Of a stretch of 64,000 bases of DNA, positions 11,561 through 23,550 are shown piece after piece. The stretch's first letter is position 1. Each line of letters opens with the position of its first letter. This DNA comes from Toxorhynchites rutilus septentrionalis (lineage: Eukaryota; Arthropoda; Insecta; Diptera; Culicidae): assembly GCF_029784135.1 (NCBI RefSeq), contig NC_073745.1:279221803-279285802 (forward strand), given 5' to 3'. The position numbers and the translations under genes are program-made. The notes beneath the pieces were generated by a model. The model was not told the DNA's origin and did no database searches. It was given only the letters and a program-made list of their open reading frames with translations.

Positions 11561-12057
11561 CAGACAAACCTTTTTTTGCGGGGGATAGGGACTAAAAAGG
11601 ATAGGCACTAAAAAAAATCGTGCAAAACTTCACCAGCAGCTTTAAAAAGTCGTGTTCGGTACACAATTTGAAAAAATCCTTTTTGTGCGGTAGATGGGGA
11701 CCGTATAAAAAAGTATCCCCCAAGGAATCAACTCAAATCCACGCCGTTCGCCGTTCGATTTGTTTCTCTGCTTTGCGATGTGACAGTTTGCCTTTTCGGT
11801 TGCGCGTGGCTATGTTGTGCTTTTAGTTGCATGGCAAAACTTGTTGCCGTTAGAAACCATTTCATGCGCAACTTAGGCAATTGATGAAAGCATGGGAAAT
11901 ATTTGCGAAGTGGATAATTTAGACGCAAATATGCTTTTTTCGCAATGAAACGCATATAAACCATCGAAAAAAACTAAATGGACGATAACTTCATAAAATA
12001 TGCTTCTTTTCATATACCGCACAAGAACTGAAAACCGCACAAAAACAGGTTTTCCTG
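11561..12057. mobile_element. TA-flanked MITE with CAG..AAACCTGTTTTTG ends (497 bp)
   Basis: The left end CAGACAAACCTTTTTTTGCG and the reverse complement of the right end, CAGGAAAACCTGTTTTTGTG, are inverted repeats. TA dinucleotides at 11559-11560 and 12058-12059 fit a Tc1-mariner or pogo-type target. No coding capacity is seen. A single related end occurs at 58346. Confidence 0.65.
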
Positions 12058-12435
12058 TATGTTACACCCTTCTCGGTGCGCCAAAAGTACAAAACTTTTT
12101 TTTTCAATTTCCAATTCGATTCGCGGCGTCTTGAAAACAACTTTGCAAAGGTAAACAAGTGACCTGCTGTTATGTTTTGGACAAGTAAACAAAATATGTT
12201 GTGAATACATTGTTTCTGCCTGAATAGTTTCTGAGCAGAGTAGTAGAGTAGAGAGTAGACTGGCTACCCGATGAAAGAAAAAGATGAGATCGAATAAAGT
12301 CAAAAACGTTGATCTTCACTGATCGGAGATTTATTTGCGACTGACACTGTTCTGGCCATGCCGTGCCCTGTTGATGTGATTACTCCCATAGTCATTTGAA
12401 TGGCGTAATTGTTGTTTGGGTTGCGTATGGTTGCG
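12058..12435. other. Spacer, no feature recognised
   Basis: AT-rich DNA with short chance frames only. Confidence 0.4.
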
Positions 12436-12868
12436 TAGGGGAGCGTCAAAGGATAACTGATTTTCAGGCGGAATGAACACGTTTTTTAAATTAAAATTAT
12501 GAATGAATATTAACTATTCCGTATCAAATAAGTGTTCTATTTAAATGAAAAATTATTTTTCTTGTGAAAAAATCTCATATGAAAATGGTTTTTGAAAACA
12601 ACTTTATATTATACTGAAAAAAATCAGTAACAATGTTAGAAATGTATAGCCTTATGGTTAAAAAAAGTCAGAAATACGTATTTCAAGTAATTAAATAACA
12701 TGATGTGAAAACTTTCATTAAAATTTTAACATTTTAAAAATGGCTTCGTGTCTTCTAATCTGATAAATATTACACTAACGAGTTTGGGACCTAAATTATG
12801 GCCCCTAAATGAAAGTCCCCACCAGACGTCGACACCATACCACTGTCATCGCGAATTACTAATTGTAT
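12436..12868 (-). repeat. Diverged copy of the foldback-arm MITE family
   Basis: Aligns in order to 5950-6390: GGGGAGCGTCAA, TGATTTTCAG, ATTAAATAACATGATGTG, GTGTCTTCTAATCTGATA, ACGAGTTTGGGACC and CCAGACGTCGACACCAT. It is clearly more diverged than the two arms are from each other. It faces an inverted partner at 14230-14660. Confidence 0.75.
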
Positions 12869-13174
12869 AGGGGGTCCGTTTCCATTCGTTCCCTATGCCA
12901 TGACAATTCTCTTGTTAGTGTTTCTGTGTTGTGATTGTTTATACGTTGTTTTGTCATGATGTTGTTTTGTGTTTTGCAACCATCTAGTGTGATACAAATA
13001 ATGTTTTATCAGGTGTTGTCCCGTGAAAAAAAGGTAGGTGACAATACGTGTTCATGTTTAGGTGAAGGTGGAAGGAAGCCATTGTAGTAGTAGAGGTAAA
13101 AGCACGTGTTTTCATGGGGTAATAGTGTTTGTGAGAGAAGAGCAAATCACACATTTCGTTTCTATTTTCGTACG
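12869..13174. other. Spacer between the inverted repeat copies
   Basis: No gene. A 16-bp AGGTGAAGGTGGAAGG at about 13062-13077 has an exact inverted match at about 13942-13957, suggesting the inverted relation of the flanking copies may extend inwards. Confidence 0.35.
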
Positions 13175-13415
13175 TTAACGCATTGACTGCCACGTCAGTC
13201 ACCGATGACTGACACCGAGTTTTCGTTCAGGCCGCGTCGGTCACCGGTGACTGACAGTATAACATATGATAAAAAGGTAAATAATAAAAGTATATAAGCT
13301 TATAAGCATTCCCTTTTGAACAGAAATACCTTCCACTACGATAAGAAACGATGGTCCTAATACGTTTAAAAATGTCCATCGAATCGCTATTAAACCGTGG
13401 CACTCAACGTGTTAA
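13175..13415. mobile_element. TTAA-flanked MITE (piggyBac-like target), 233 bp plus TTAA
   Basis: Flanked by TTAA at 13175-13178 and 13412-13415. The ends are inverted repeats: CGCATTGACTGCCACG on the left, complement of CGTGGCACTCAACGTG on the right. Inside lie two imperfect palindromes, GTCAGTCACCGATGACTGAC and GTCGGTCACCGGTGACTGAC. TTAA targets are the hallmark of piggyBac transposases, so this is probably a non-autonomous relative. Weaker relatives: 33647-33909 and, by its target only, 50783-51713. Confidence 0.72.
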
Positions 13416-14229
13416 TAGATCATGAGCAAATTCATAACACATGCGAATTGGGGCTCTTTTAGTATTAATAAGTTCTCCCACACAGTAACACGATGTTGAT
13501 AATTCCTTAATATTATCCTTCGTTGATCGTTTTATTTTCAAATATCCACGTTGGAGACCTTTAACCCTTCTCTTCGTTGGCCGAGGCATTTTTATTGAAT
13601 GTAATACTTTTCCGTTTACTATTTTTAACAGCAGAGGTAGCTGTGGCAGTGTTCCGTGCTATGCAATACAATTTTCTTAACCATTGTTAATGTTGCTAAA
13701 ACTTACATTATAGATCCATTGAAGGTCAAAACAATAATTGTATTGATACCACCACAATTTTATATTATTGATTTTCATGACATGAAACGCTATGACTCAG
13801 GAATAACATTTTATTGAGTGGTTTTTATAGCTGTTTAGATAATGTTGTCTGACATCAGTGTCGAAAAAATAACGATGCCTTCACCAATACAAACAAAACC
13901 ATTGCGTAGAATTGAAAAATGAAAATATAACTTTCAGAGCACCTTCCACCTTCACCTTAAGTGCGATACACGTACAGCGTCACCGTCACCGTCCCGTCAA
14001 CTATTCTCTTGGACTTATTTTGCCGACGTCAAAGTTGTCGTTGAAGCTGCATTTGAATGCTACCATACGATTTCCATGGAATGATATTTGATGTTTCATT
14101 GCTTTACGTTCATTTTATGATAACGGGACGTTGTATGTGTGGCATACATTATTCGTCAAAGAGTGTGTGACGTTACGAAGAAGAAAGCATTTGTTTACAC
14201 ATCACTTCTCAATTCGCGTTGACGGCGGA
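13416..14229. other. Spacer between the inverted repeat copies
   Basis: AT-rich with no recognisable gene. It contains the inward partner of the 16-bp inverted match described at 12869-13174. Confidence 0.35.
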
Positions 14230-14660
14230 ATGGTGTCTACATCTAGATACGACATTAGTTTGTATGAGTCCAACCATTCTCTATCAGATTAGTCGGCCCT
14301 AAGGCAGTTTTAAATTTCTAAAATTTGCATGAAATTTTTTTCTTGGCGTTATTTACCTACTAGAAGTACGTTGTTCTGACCCTAAATTAATCTATTTTCT
14401 ATGAATTTTCAGATATTCTCACCAAACTTTACCATCATAATATAAAATTATCTTTATACACAATTTTTGTATGATATTTTATCACTACTTGCAAGCAAAA
14501 GTGATTTTCATTTACATAAAGTACTAATTTGATTTGGGAAAAATAACTTCCAATAATAATTTTGATTTTAAAAGTGTGTTTATTTCTTCTGCAAACCCAT
14601 ATTGTCGTGGCTACTCCCCCATTCCGTATTACGAAGCTCAATGCCGTCAACGCGGATTGG
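14230..14660 (+). repeat. Diverged copy of the foldback-arm MITE family
   Basis: Same orientation as 2931-3569 and the element at 62661-63044. Shared blocks are GTGTCTACATCT, TCTATCAGATTAG, a TATAATATAAAATT block, GCAAGCAAAAGTG and AATGCCGTCAACGCGGAT. It is inverted relative to 12436-12868. Confidence 0.72.
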
Positions 14661-15200
14661 AACACATTCATTCATAGAAACGAACGATAGAAATAAGGAA
14701 AAGCAAACGCATAGAATTGGATGAATGGCATGATTATTCGAAAATCAAAAAGTCAGGACTTTCTTGCTTTCTCATATGCTTCTGATGATGTAATTCTTTT
14801 TTCTCGTATGTAATTCTGATGATTCGTCAACAGAGAACACGGCACTCAGTTGGTAATTGTCAAAGAGAAGCTCCACCTTTCTCATTGTTGTGATGTTGAG
14901 AGCTAAAAACAAAAAAGGGTGAGAAGATATTTTTCTGATTCCATCACATGGTAATCATGAAAATTCCCAGGTAAACTTTTAAATGCACTGTACCACTCAT
15001 ACACACCATTTTTATAGATGCACTGTGAGCATTCTGTAACATTAAAATTGAAAAAAAAGCGCTTTAGCTCTTGAAATTTCACCTATAATAAAGTAAATGA
15101 GACAAACAGTTCGATATTTTTAACCATTGCAAAACTCATACACCATACTTGACCGTGAACTAATCCAAGCTTATTTTTCTGAGGTGAAAAACTAAATATC
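14661..15200. other. Spacer, no feature recognised
   Basis: AT-rich DNA. Nothing beyond short chance frames was seen. Confidence 0.4.
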
Positions 15201-15939
15201 GGGCCTTATTCCGGAAAACGAGACGAACAATTCGTCTCGTTTCGGCTTCAGTCACTGTCGCGGCGAGCAAATATGCTATTTCAGTACACGAGTTTCCTTG
15301 AAATGTTTTATTTGGTAGACTGGAGAGACTTCTGTCACTTATTTTCAGTATGATCAGTGTCACAATTTATCAAGAAAAGTTTTAAATCTATATGCATGTA
15401 TTTCCATTAACAGTCTAGTTTTTTTTTCACATTCATAGCAATAAACTTCGAAACATTTAGGTACGACAAATGAAACGCATTAATGTAAATCAGTAGAAAC
15501 AACTTTGGCTTATCAAAAAAGGCACAAAATTTAATTTTGAATTATAAATTTTCGTTCAATATGATGTGAAGAGACTTTTCGTGCCATGCTAATATATTCA
15601 AAACAGTCAGCTGGCATCCCTGGATATGAGTTGTGTGTTGTTTGGAAAAGGCCGATTTAAAAATCTGTAAAATTTTGCAATTACTGAATTGAATTTGATG
15701 GTTGCAGTTGAAAACATACATTGCTTATGCAATACTAGTTTGGCCGTGAAACATTTTTTGAAGATGAACAAACACATCAAACAAACCAGACGACTCGACT
15801 GATTCATCGGCGAACGCGACCAGACGGTCGTCGAGCTAGACGAGCTACTCGTCTGTTTTCAGTCGAGCTCGGCTTCTGGAATATGAAAACAAACGATACG
15901 AGCGATCGTCTTCTCGCCTCGTTTTCTAGAATAGGGCCC
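15201..15939. mobile_element. GGGCC-ended MITE with 3-bp target duplication (739 bp)
   Basis: The left end GGGCCTTATTCCGGAAAACG and the complement of the right end, GGGCCCTATTCTAGAAAACG, are inverted repeats. The flanks carry ATC on both sides (15198-15200, 15940-15942). Just inside the left end is a hairpin with a 12-bp stem (AAACGAGACGAA, loop CAA). No coding region. GGGCC ends with 3-bp duplications recall PIF/Harbinger-type MITEs, although their usual TWA target is not met. See also 61815-63531 and 62661-63044. Confidence 0.72.
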
Positions 15940-18420
15940 ATCGCTTATATTTTTATTATTCCAACGAACTAAGAAGCACACTCAGTTCAAAGGAATAGGT
16001 GAAATGATGTATCTATCTTGATATCAGTCAATGTAGACGCACAGTTGTGATTCGCTGAGTACACACTGCGCACCATATATATACACAAAAGCGCGCAGAT
16101 AAGCCGCTGATAAGCCAATACTTTCATTCTCATCCAATCGCAGCTTGTTGAAACCGTCAAGGTACAATCGAAGTACCTTAGAAAGTGATTGGCTTACCCT
16201 GTTCCGAATTGGCTTACGAAATAGGTAATTGATGGTAGAACAAACATAGACGCTATCATCACGCTGTCAGTGTGCGACCTCGTCCGGATTTCGGGTAAAT
16301 TTTCGGAGGGGGGATAAATATCCATTCAAGTTACTTCCCGTGCGTGTATTCGCACACCTCACCAACGCTTCAAGCTTCTCACGCTTCAACGGTCGCGATA
16401 ACGAAAATCCATTGCTCAATCAAGCGCGAAGTTAGGCCTGTCAACCGGGGGTGGAAGAAGTGGCACCCGAGTAAGCAAGAGCAAGAGGAACTCGATTAAT
16501 CATCGAGGTGCACACCGGCGCATGCATGCGGCACACATCGGGACGAAAGGTGATCGTATTAATCGAACACGGGGTTCGGGTGGAGAGGTGCAACGAGCGA
16601 TTGACAGGCCTTCGTTTGGGTTCGAATTTCGAATTTGGCTGTTCGAATTTGCAGCAGCTCGCTCGGGAGTTTAATTAATAAACAATTAACTGTCAACACC
16701 TTTAGCGTCGCCAGTAACGCTTGCTTCCGGGATTGGACCGCTCCACTGGGCGGGGTTCAGCGACCCGTTCTAGAGTTTGTTATTTGGGGTTGCTCGAAAC
16801 AAAACGTTTTATTTGGGTCAGAGTAAGGTCGCAGTTCTTCAAGAACTGGGGAAATTCAAACAAACGGCCAAAAATACACGTTTTTAATCCCCAATAACTC
16901 AGTACAACGTTAAGCTGTGAGAGATTACCTCCCCAAAATAATCCCCGAGCGAGGTGATCAGCATCAAGCTTCCAGAATAAGAGAAAAAAAATCCCAAGGA
17001 ATTAAGAGCGACGACGCATCAGCTAATATTTATAGCGATATTAAAGAAATATAAAAAGAAGATTATAAGCCGAATCTCGCGGTCAAGCACATTCACACGG
17101 CGGCGTACAGATTAATCCGATCGCGACTGGCGGTTATATATGCGGTCATCCGATTTGCCCCCTTTCGAAATCTGCAAAGGCCGGACCAAAATTAGGTGAC
17201 AATTTTAAGTCGCTGAAAACTTTCGCGTTATCCATGCCGGCGCAGAGCCGGTAGTCTCGTATTTTACTTTTACGCGATATTTTATCACCAATGGAAATGA
17301 TTATCTTGGCCTGGCCCCTCCCTGCGTACCATCCTTGCTCCGTCAACACCAACAACCGAACGCAGGTGTTTTGATCGCAAGCGCGCAATGGGAGCTTAAG
17401 CTGGTGGAAGATCACACAAAGCTGCTCGCGAGACGAATTGGTTTCGTTTTAGTGCCCGCAGTTTGCGAAATCCACTCACCAACACATGAAAGCTCGCGTA
17501 CCCAGCTCGTAAATGGAGGAAAACACACACTCCAAACGGCGCGGGGGAAGTCCGAGGCCACTGATGGAGATTTTTAATCCCCTATAAATGTTTTAATCCA
17601 CGACCGGGCTCCGCGGCCGACCTGGCAGCCGTTGAGTAGTCTTTAATTCTGCTGAAATCGGCCGTAAGGAAAGGTGATGCCAAAACAGGAACCCGCGAGC
17701 CGGAGAGCTAAGCATTCTTTTTTGGATTTGTGATTAAGTTTAATGTATGTAAATCTTTGGCATTGCTTTATTGCTGCTCCGGGGCTTGATGAGGCTGGCT
17801 GGTTGGCTCTCAGGAGCTTAGCACTGGAATGCCACTCGGAAACGATGGCTTCAGAACAAAAACAGGAAGAGCGAACAAAAAATGCAATATCTTCAGTTGT
17901 GGTCTCACTATCCCTCGGGAAAGTCAGCGCGAACAAAGACACGCACCTTGGGACCCCTATACTATTATATATCGCAACCGATTGGTTCCCCTTGGCTGCG
18001 TTCCGATATCACGTGGGACACTTTTTGCCCGCCACCACCACCCGAAAAGTAGCACACAAACATGAGGGTAATTGCATTCAATTGTTTTTGTTTTATTATA
18101 AGTGCGAGGGCCCTCGCACCTCGTCTGTTCGCTCATTGTCGTTACATTTCCTGGCAGCAGCGGTAATTGCACCAGAGTAGTACACAAGCGTTATTTTATT
18201 ATACTATGGCCGGCTCATTTCGCCTTTCTTGTGGCAACACCCCACAGACTGATAGTGAAACCGGCCAACCGACCCGAAAAAAGCCTTCTAGGAATTGATT
18301 ATCCTGGGTCCTATCACCTTCGACGCGGATGGGTTGCAATCGTCTATGGTCTAATCGGTTCGATTAGCATTTGAATGAATATTGTTCGAAGTATGATAAA
18401 TATCCTATCCCCTAATTAAG
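15940..18420. other. Single-copy, GC-richer island without recognisable gene
   Basis: No repeat copy recognised. Several overlapping open frames up to 145 residues (17743-18180) occur on both strands without motifs, so none is called. Includes TAAT-rich segments (for example 16660-16690 and 17560-17600) and GC-rich stretches near 16440-16560 and 17590-17640. Possible regulatory or intronic DNA of a host gene, by composition only. Confidence 0.35.
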
Positions 18421-20265
18421 ACTACGTCAGAACAAGGCATTTTTTTCTATTGGAAATATAGAATATGAATGAATTTTTTTACGAATGCATTTATCATGCA
18501 TCACTACCGCATTCGGAGTGAAAATAACCCTCGCAACGTGGTTAAAAAGTGTCGCAGCGTAGATGCGTCCTGAAAAGTCACTGTTTGGTGTTCTGGTTCC
18601 GAAATAAAACGAAAAAAATAAACGAAATAAAAACGATGTAATCATTGGTTCGTTTTTCTTCAAAAACGATGTCGATGTAACCGTTTTATCCGCATTTTCT
18701 GTTTATTTGGCGTTTCAATTCAAAAAATGAGTAAATTTATCATATTAGTGTGCTTTCTACATCGGTATATTGAAAGTGAAATTTTGTTTGATTTTCCTGT
18801 TTTTTTCAGGTTTCTTTTCGTGAACTCCATTTACGTCCGTAACCCGTGCCCATACCTGATTTCTGATTCAGGTGAATTTAATCGTGGATGGACCAATATG
18901 TGGGTAACGTGTGTACTTCCTAAGGGGAGGGGACCCTGTCACCCAATCCAATGACGAAAATCTGAAAATCATATTCAAATAACAATGATGAATCTTCCGA
19001 ATAAAGCCATGGCAATAAGTACTATTGTTCTTGTTCTATCGCTATTGTCCGACTTTATCATAGAACACACACCTTAGAATTCAGACTCATCTGAGAACGA
19101 CGGAGCATTCAATCTTCTCTGACATATGATTCTAACGTTCGACGGTGCCATCCAATAGAATCAATAACATACTTTTACATACCAATCTTCTCATCGTGGA
19201 ATTTTTCAATTTATGGTTCGTACCTGAAAATAAAGAGAAAAAAGAATTACTTTAATAAGTATAGGAAGCAAAATATTCAACAATAATTGAATTGTTGCTA
19301 TGGGGAACTAGAGTTGAGACGTACAAGTTTACTTGTGTTTTCAAAAATTTAAATGCAATTTTTCTGCAATTCAATACGCTGTTTGTCGAATAAATCCAAC
19401 AAATTCTTCACAAAAAAAAATCGGTTTTCAATGTTATACTGGATCGATAATTTGAGCATTACAAAAAGGTTGTACATTATGTTCAATGTACATTACAAAA
19501 ATGCGATTGGGGACGAAACGGAGAAGTAAGTAATGGAATACGCGAATTGTAGAAGCTCTATCCATTACTAACTCTTCACTGTCCGCCTTACCACCACTAG
19601 AGGATTTTATCTTACCCCACCAATACGACTACTTTAACCCATTAGCGACCAAACTGTAAGAAATATTTTTCAGATGAAAACCATTGATGTAGTTCTGATT
19701 ATTGGGGCCAGGAAACCCCAATGTTCAAGAATTATTGTTTTCTCATCTTCCATTTTCTGGGAGATGACTGTTCGAGGAAAGGCCAAAATCAACGTTTTGA
19801 CTATAAGAAGTTCAATCGAACCTTTTTCCTGCGTGCTGTATCACAGTATGTTCTACTTTCAAAGCGATAATGTAGAAAGGTTCACATGTTTTTGTGTTTT
19901 GCTATTGTTAGTATTGTTATTGGAATTGAAAATACGTTTCGTACATATTTGTTCTAATCTGCTTTTGTTGCACAGAAAAATTATAAAAAATCAAATAAAA
20001 TTGTTGATAAGTGGTAGCTATCAAGCTATCATTCAAAACATACCATATGATTGCTTTCCAATAACATTAAAAATGATCAAAGTTGATGAACAGCTGGCCG
20101 TTAATGGGTTGAACATTGACAATTTCTCACGTATAGATGCATTTACCTATTAACCTACCGAAATAATTTGTAGCTTTTTAGGATATATTTAGCATAAATA
20201 ATTTGTAACTTTTTAGTAAAAATTAATGACATTTCGACTGAAACTAGCAAATAATTTGACTGTAA
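18421..20265. other. AT-rich region, no supported gene
   Basis: The longest frame, 159 codons at 19674-20153 (+), has one hydrophobic run but no family signature or supporting context, so I do not call it. No repeat copy recognised. Confidence 0.35.
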
Positions 20266-20540
20266 TATTTACGTTGACAGAATTGCATCCATCAAGCATC
20301 GAAGCAAGAGTAAATTCGTCAGAAAGTAATTTGCAAAGTTCGGCTGCGTCTCACAGATGAATCAGGAAGCATAAGGAAATCCATCATTTGACGGTGTCTC
20401 GGGTGGTAAAGTCATTCAAGGAGACCCAAATATCCCGGCGGCAAGAAACCTAAGACAACTGACCTGGTGAAGCCCAGGAGTGTGTTGAGTCTGTTCAAGC
20501 GTCGGTCGAATCTTTCGATTCGCGGTACGATGAAGAAGGT
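20266..20540 (+). pseudogene. Tc1-mariner transposase relic, N-terminal part 1
   Basis: Read across frames this gives a helix-turn-helix-like VSRVVKSFKET block (about 20390-20430) and a second DNA-binding block, KPRSVLSLFKRRSNLSIRGT (about 20470-20530), which resembles the RNPNLSVRDVA block of ITm transposases. It stops abruptly where LINE RT sequence begins at about 20539. The missing continuation, an FVQQTMKRA block, appears right after the LINE tail at 22542. The recognition rests on short motifs. Confidence 0.5.
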
Positions 20541-22541
20541 CCTGGCGGAATTGCACCAGTAATCCTCAAGCACCTGGCTGACGAACTTACGCACCCTCTT
20601 CATCTCCTATTTAATATGTCTTTAAAAACTGGAATATATCCAGACAAATGGAAACAATCATTCTTAATGCCTATTTTAAAATCAGGCTCAAAGTCTGACA
20701 TCCGTAATTACCGTGGCATTGCTATTATCTCTTGCATTCCTAAATTATTTGAATCAATTATTAATGATAAAATCTTTCAACAAGTAAAAAGTCGAATTAC
20801 ATGTAGACAAACACGGTTTTTTCAAATGCCGCTCTACATCAACTAACCTATTAGAATTCGTCACCTTTTTACGAAATGCAATGGACAATGGCAAACACGT
20901 AGAAGCCCTCTATACGGACTTTAGCAAAGCATTTGACCGAATCGACATCCCATTATTAATCTTCAAACTGGAAAAAATAGGAATAGCACACAGTCTTTTG
21001 AAATGGCTTAACTCATATTTAATAGAACGCGAACAAATAGTTCGTTTCCAAAACAACCATTTAAACCCCATTAAAGTCACTTCGGGAGTGCCGCAAGGAT
21101 CCCATCTTGGCCCTCTTCTTTTCATTTTGTACATTAATGACATTTCCTTTATTATTAAGCGTATAAATGTACTCATACATGCTGACGACATGAAGCTTTT
21201 CGCGGAAATTGGAAATGACAGCGACATTGAAACATTTCAGAATGAAATAAATGTATTCTACACGTGGTGTAAAAAAATCCTCTTACAACTTAATGCAAAA
21301 AAATGTAATGCAATAACATTCAACAAACACCAAATATTGTAATATCCCCAGGAAACGAAACTGTAAAAAATGCAGAATAGTCAGAGATCTAGGCGTCATT
21401 CTTGACTCTAGACTCACATTTATTGAAAACTACAACTCAGTAATAAACAAAGTAAATAGAGTGTCAAGCTTCATAAAACGCTTTGCACATAACTTCCAGG
21501 ACCCATACACAATAAAAACATTATACACCACATATGTAAGACCTATTTTGGAATACTGCAGCATTGTATGGAATCCTTATATTGTCGCACACGAAGAACG
21601 CATAGAGTCTGTCCAAAAACAATTTCTTTTGTATGCATTTCGTAAATTGAACTTGACATCATTCCCTCTTAGGGGTCTCCGTAGCCACATTGGTTGCGCG
21701 TTCGCTTAGTAAGCGATCGATCGTGAGTTCAAAACTCAGGACCCTCATTGACCATCTTTGTGTTGTTACAGAATAGCTTCGTCCACGCAACATTCATCAG
21801 CGATGGAGATCGATCCACGGTCGAAATAAGATCGATTCATCCATACAACTGCTCTGCTCTGCAAGACACATCGGGCAGCTGTTCTATAAATAACTCAACA
21901 ATGATCAATCAACTGTCTCCGCTGTCCGGTGGTCCAACTGGATAATGGAAGAACAGACAGAATACTCTTACGCATAAATGGCTACTGTGTGAATGTACCA
22001 TATGTAATGGTATAGAAGGAATACTGGCGAACGGCAACTGTGTAATGTGCTAATTATAGATATGATAACCATGTGACATGTACACGATTAAAATTCGGCT
22101 CTGTTACAGCTGAAATGCTAATGAGCCTTAAATAAATAAATGGGATAAAAAAAAATCATTCCCTCTTCCCTCATACGAAGCACGCTGCATGCTCATCAAC
22201 ATACAAACAATTAAAGAACGTAGAAAACTTACAATGCTTTTCTTTGTAAACGATCTTATTTCACAACGCGTACAGTCAGCGGAATTGTTATTTGGCTTAA
22301 ACTTGTATGTACCAGGACGTCAATTAAGAACAAGGAGCTTGTTCCAAATAAAAGCATCTAGAACAAATTATGCTAGCAACGCTCGTCATTGCGACAAAAT
22401 TGACATCACAATGAATAGAGAGCAAATTAAATACATGTGCCGTGGAAATAACAATTAGTATATAAGAAAACATTGTAATAACATATGTATGTAGTCTACA
22501 TTTGATTGACGAAATAAATAAATAAATAAATAAATAAATTT
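20538..22541 (+). pseudogene. 5'-truncated non-LTR retrotransposon with broken reverse transcriptase
   Basis: Begins inside the RT at a GPGGIAPVILKHLADEL block and continues WKQSFLMPILKSGS, NYRGIAIIS, FSKAFDRID, SGVPQGSHLGP, then HADD in the catalytic box (Tyr/Phe usual at the first position), and a thumb/tail with RPILEYCS-VWNP. Frameshifts lie near 20815 and 21335. The coding tail is split by a SINE (21671-22154) and resumes at 22168 with YEARCMLIN, ending at 22458. The 3' end is an (AAAT)n run at 22511-22541. It is inserted into a Tc1-mariner relic. Typical of 5' truncation during target-primed reverse transcription. Confidence 0.88.
21671..22154 (+). mobile_element. Long tRNA-derived SINE, family B (484 bp, copy 1)
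   Basis: The head folds as a tRNA: D arm AGCC/GGTT, anticodon stem TCGC/GCGA with loop TTAGTAA (AGT, Thr-like), T arm TGAG-TTCAAAA-CTCA. A body of about 400 nt follows, then ATGAGCCTTAAATAAATAAA and an A-rich tail. The perfect 13-bp duplication ATCATTCCCTCTT (21658-21670, 22155-22167) restores the LINE frame when removed. Four copies occur in the window. It is much longer than the common 200-300-bp insect SINEs. I do not know its published name, if any. Confidence 0.92.
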
Positions 22542-22740
22542 GTCCAACAGAAAACAATGAAACGTGCCAACGTCCACATCCAGAATGTCCGGAAGGTATC
22601 GAACCGGACGACCAACGAAACACACTGTATCGAGAGTGGCCAAAAGAATCGAGTTTGCTGAAGTTTTAAGAAAAGTCGATTTAAAATTTATTTTTGACGA
22701 CCAGTATTGTGTGTCTCACTGTTTTCGAGTACAGCTTCTA
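22542..22740 (+). pseudogene. Tc1-mariner transposase relic, part 2 (continues 20266-20540)
   Basis: After the LINE's (AAAT)n tail the sequence reads FVQQTMKRANVHIQNVRKV, matching the FVQ-(A/T)K-REGL-T-K-QKAP region that follows the helix-turn-helix in ITm transposases. It degrades after about 22740. Together with part 1 it marks the target element of the LINE insertion. Confidence 0.45.
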
Positions 22741-23149
22741 TAACCGGCAGTAAATGAAATATTAGAGATTAAAACATTCAAAATAATTCATATCGAAGTC
22801 GTAGAAAGTACATCCGCAGGCAGAATCAGTTAAAATTTTCGGTTTTTGTTCAATTTTTCACATTTGACAAATCTTCAATTTTATAACATAAACATAGTTG
22901 TTGAAATATCGTAGAATATCATGTAAGAGAGTTCCTCATTATTAACTGTCCGCCTTACCCTCAGGTGATATATGCAGTGTTGGTTATTCCTAGCACATCA
23001 TCCAGGATCATAAATCTTGACTTCGCATCATATTCTGCATATTCTATTCAAATAGCCCAGAATATTGTGAACTATATTTCTCGTTGGAATACGATCAGTA
23101 AACAAATCGTAGAAAAATTAGAAATAAGAAAATTATGACTCAAAAACTA
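22741..23149. other. AT-rich spacer, no feature recognised
   Basis: No gene or recognisable repeat copy. Confidence 0.35.
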
Positions 23150-23550
23150 AAAAAAACTCCTATACGATTTTTGACTATGTCATGTGAAAAAAACATCAGC
23201 GTTCAAGAAAAAAATATAAAAACTATAACGCCCTCTATGTTTAACCGAGTGAACTATAAAAAAACAAATACTATCAATAATTACGAGAAAAAAATCCAAG
23301 TGTAATTTTTTTCCATTAAGACTGGCTAAATGCTTCAATTTGCAATTAGCAATCAAAGGTGTGAGGTTTCGAAAAAAAAACATTTTGGAAAAGGAAGAAA
23401 AAAATATTTTACGGAACAACCTTAAATAGATATGGGCCCCCTTTTAAAAATATTGGCGATACGGATATTTTGCGATAAAGAGCAAAACTATCAATTTCCA
23501 CAAAAATCCAAGAACCACTATAACGGTTTGGCATGGAATGCTATATACTT
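23150..23550. repeat. Dispersed repeat, copy related to 51830-52860
   Basis: Shares ordered blocks with 51900-52860: ATTTTTG-ATATGT, AACTATAAAAAACAAATAC, ATCAATAATTAC, a GATATGGGC/GAATGGGCACC block and GTTTGGCATGGAAT. At 23268-23282 it has the uninterrupted form of the site that carries a SINE at 52040-52524. Non-coding; family unknown. Confidence 0.6.

Noticed and set aside
17743..18180. 145-codon open frame on the plus strand
   Set aside because: No motif, overlapped by frames on both strands; composition-driven.
19674..20153. 159-codon open frame with a hydrophobic run
   Set aside because: AT-rich sequence gives Ile/Leu/Phe-rich chance peptides; no homology recognised and no supporting context.
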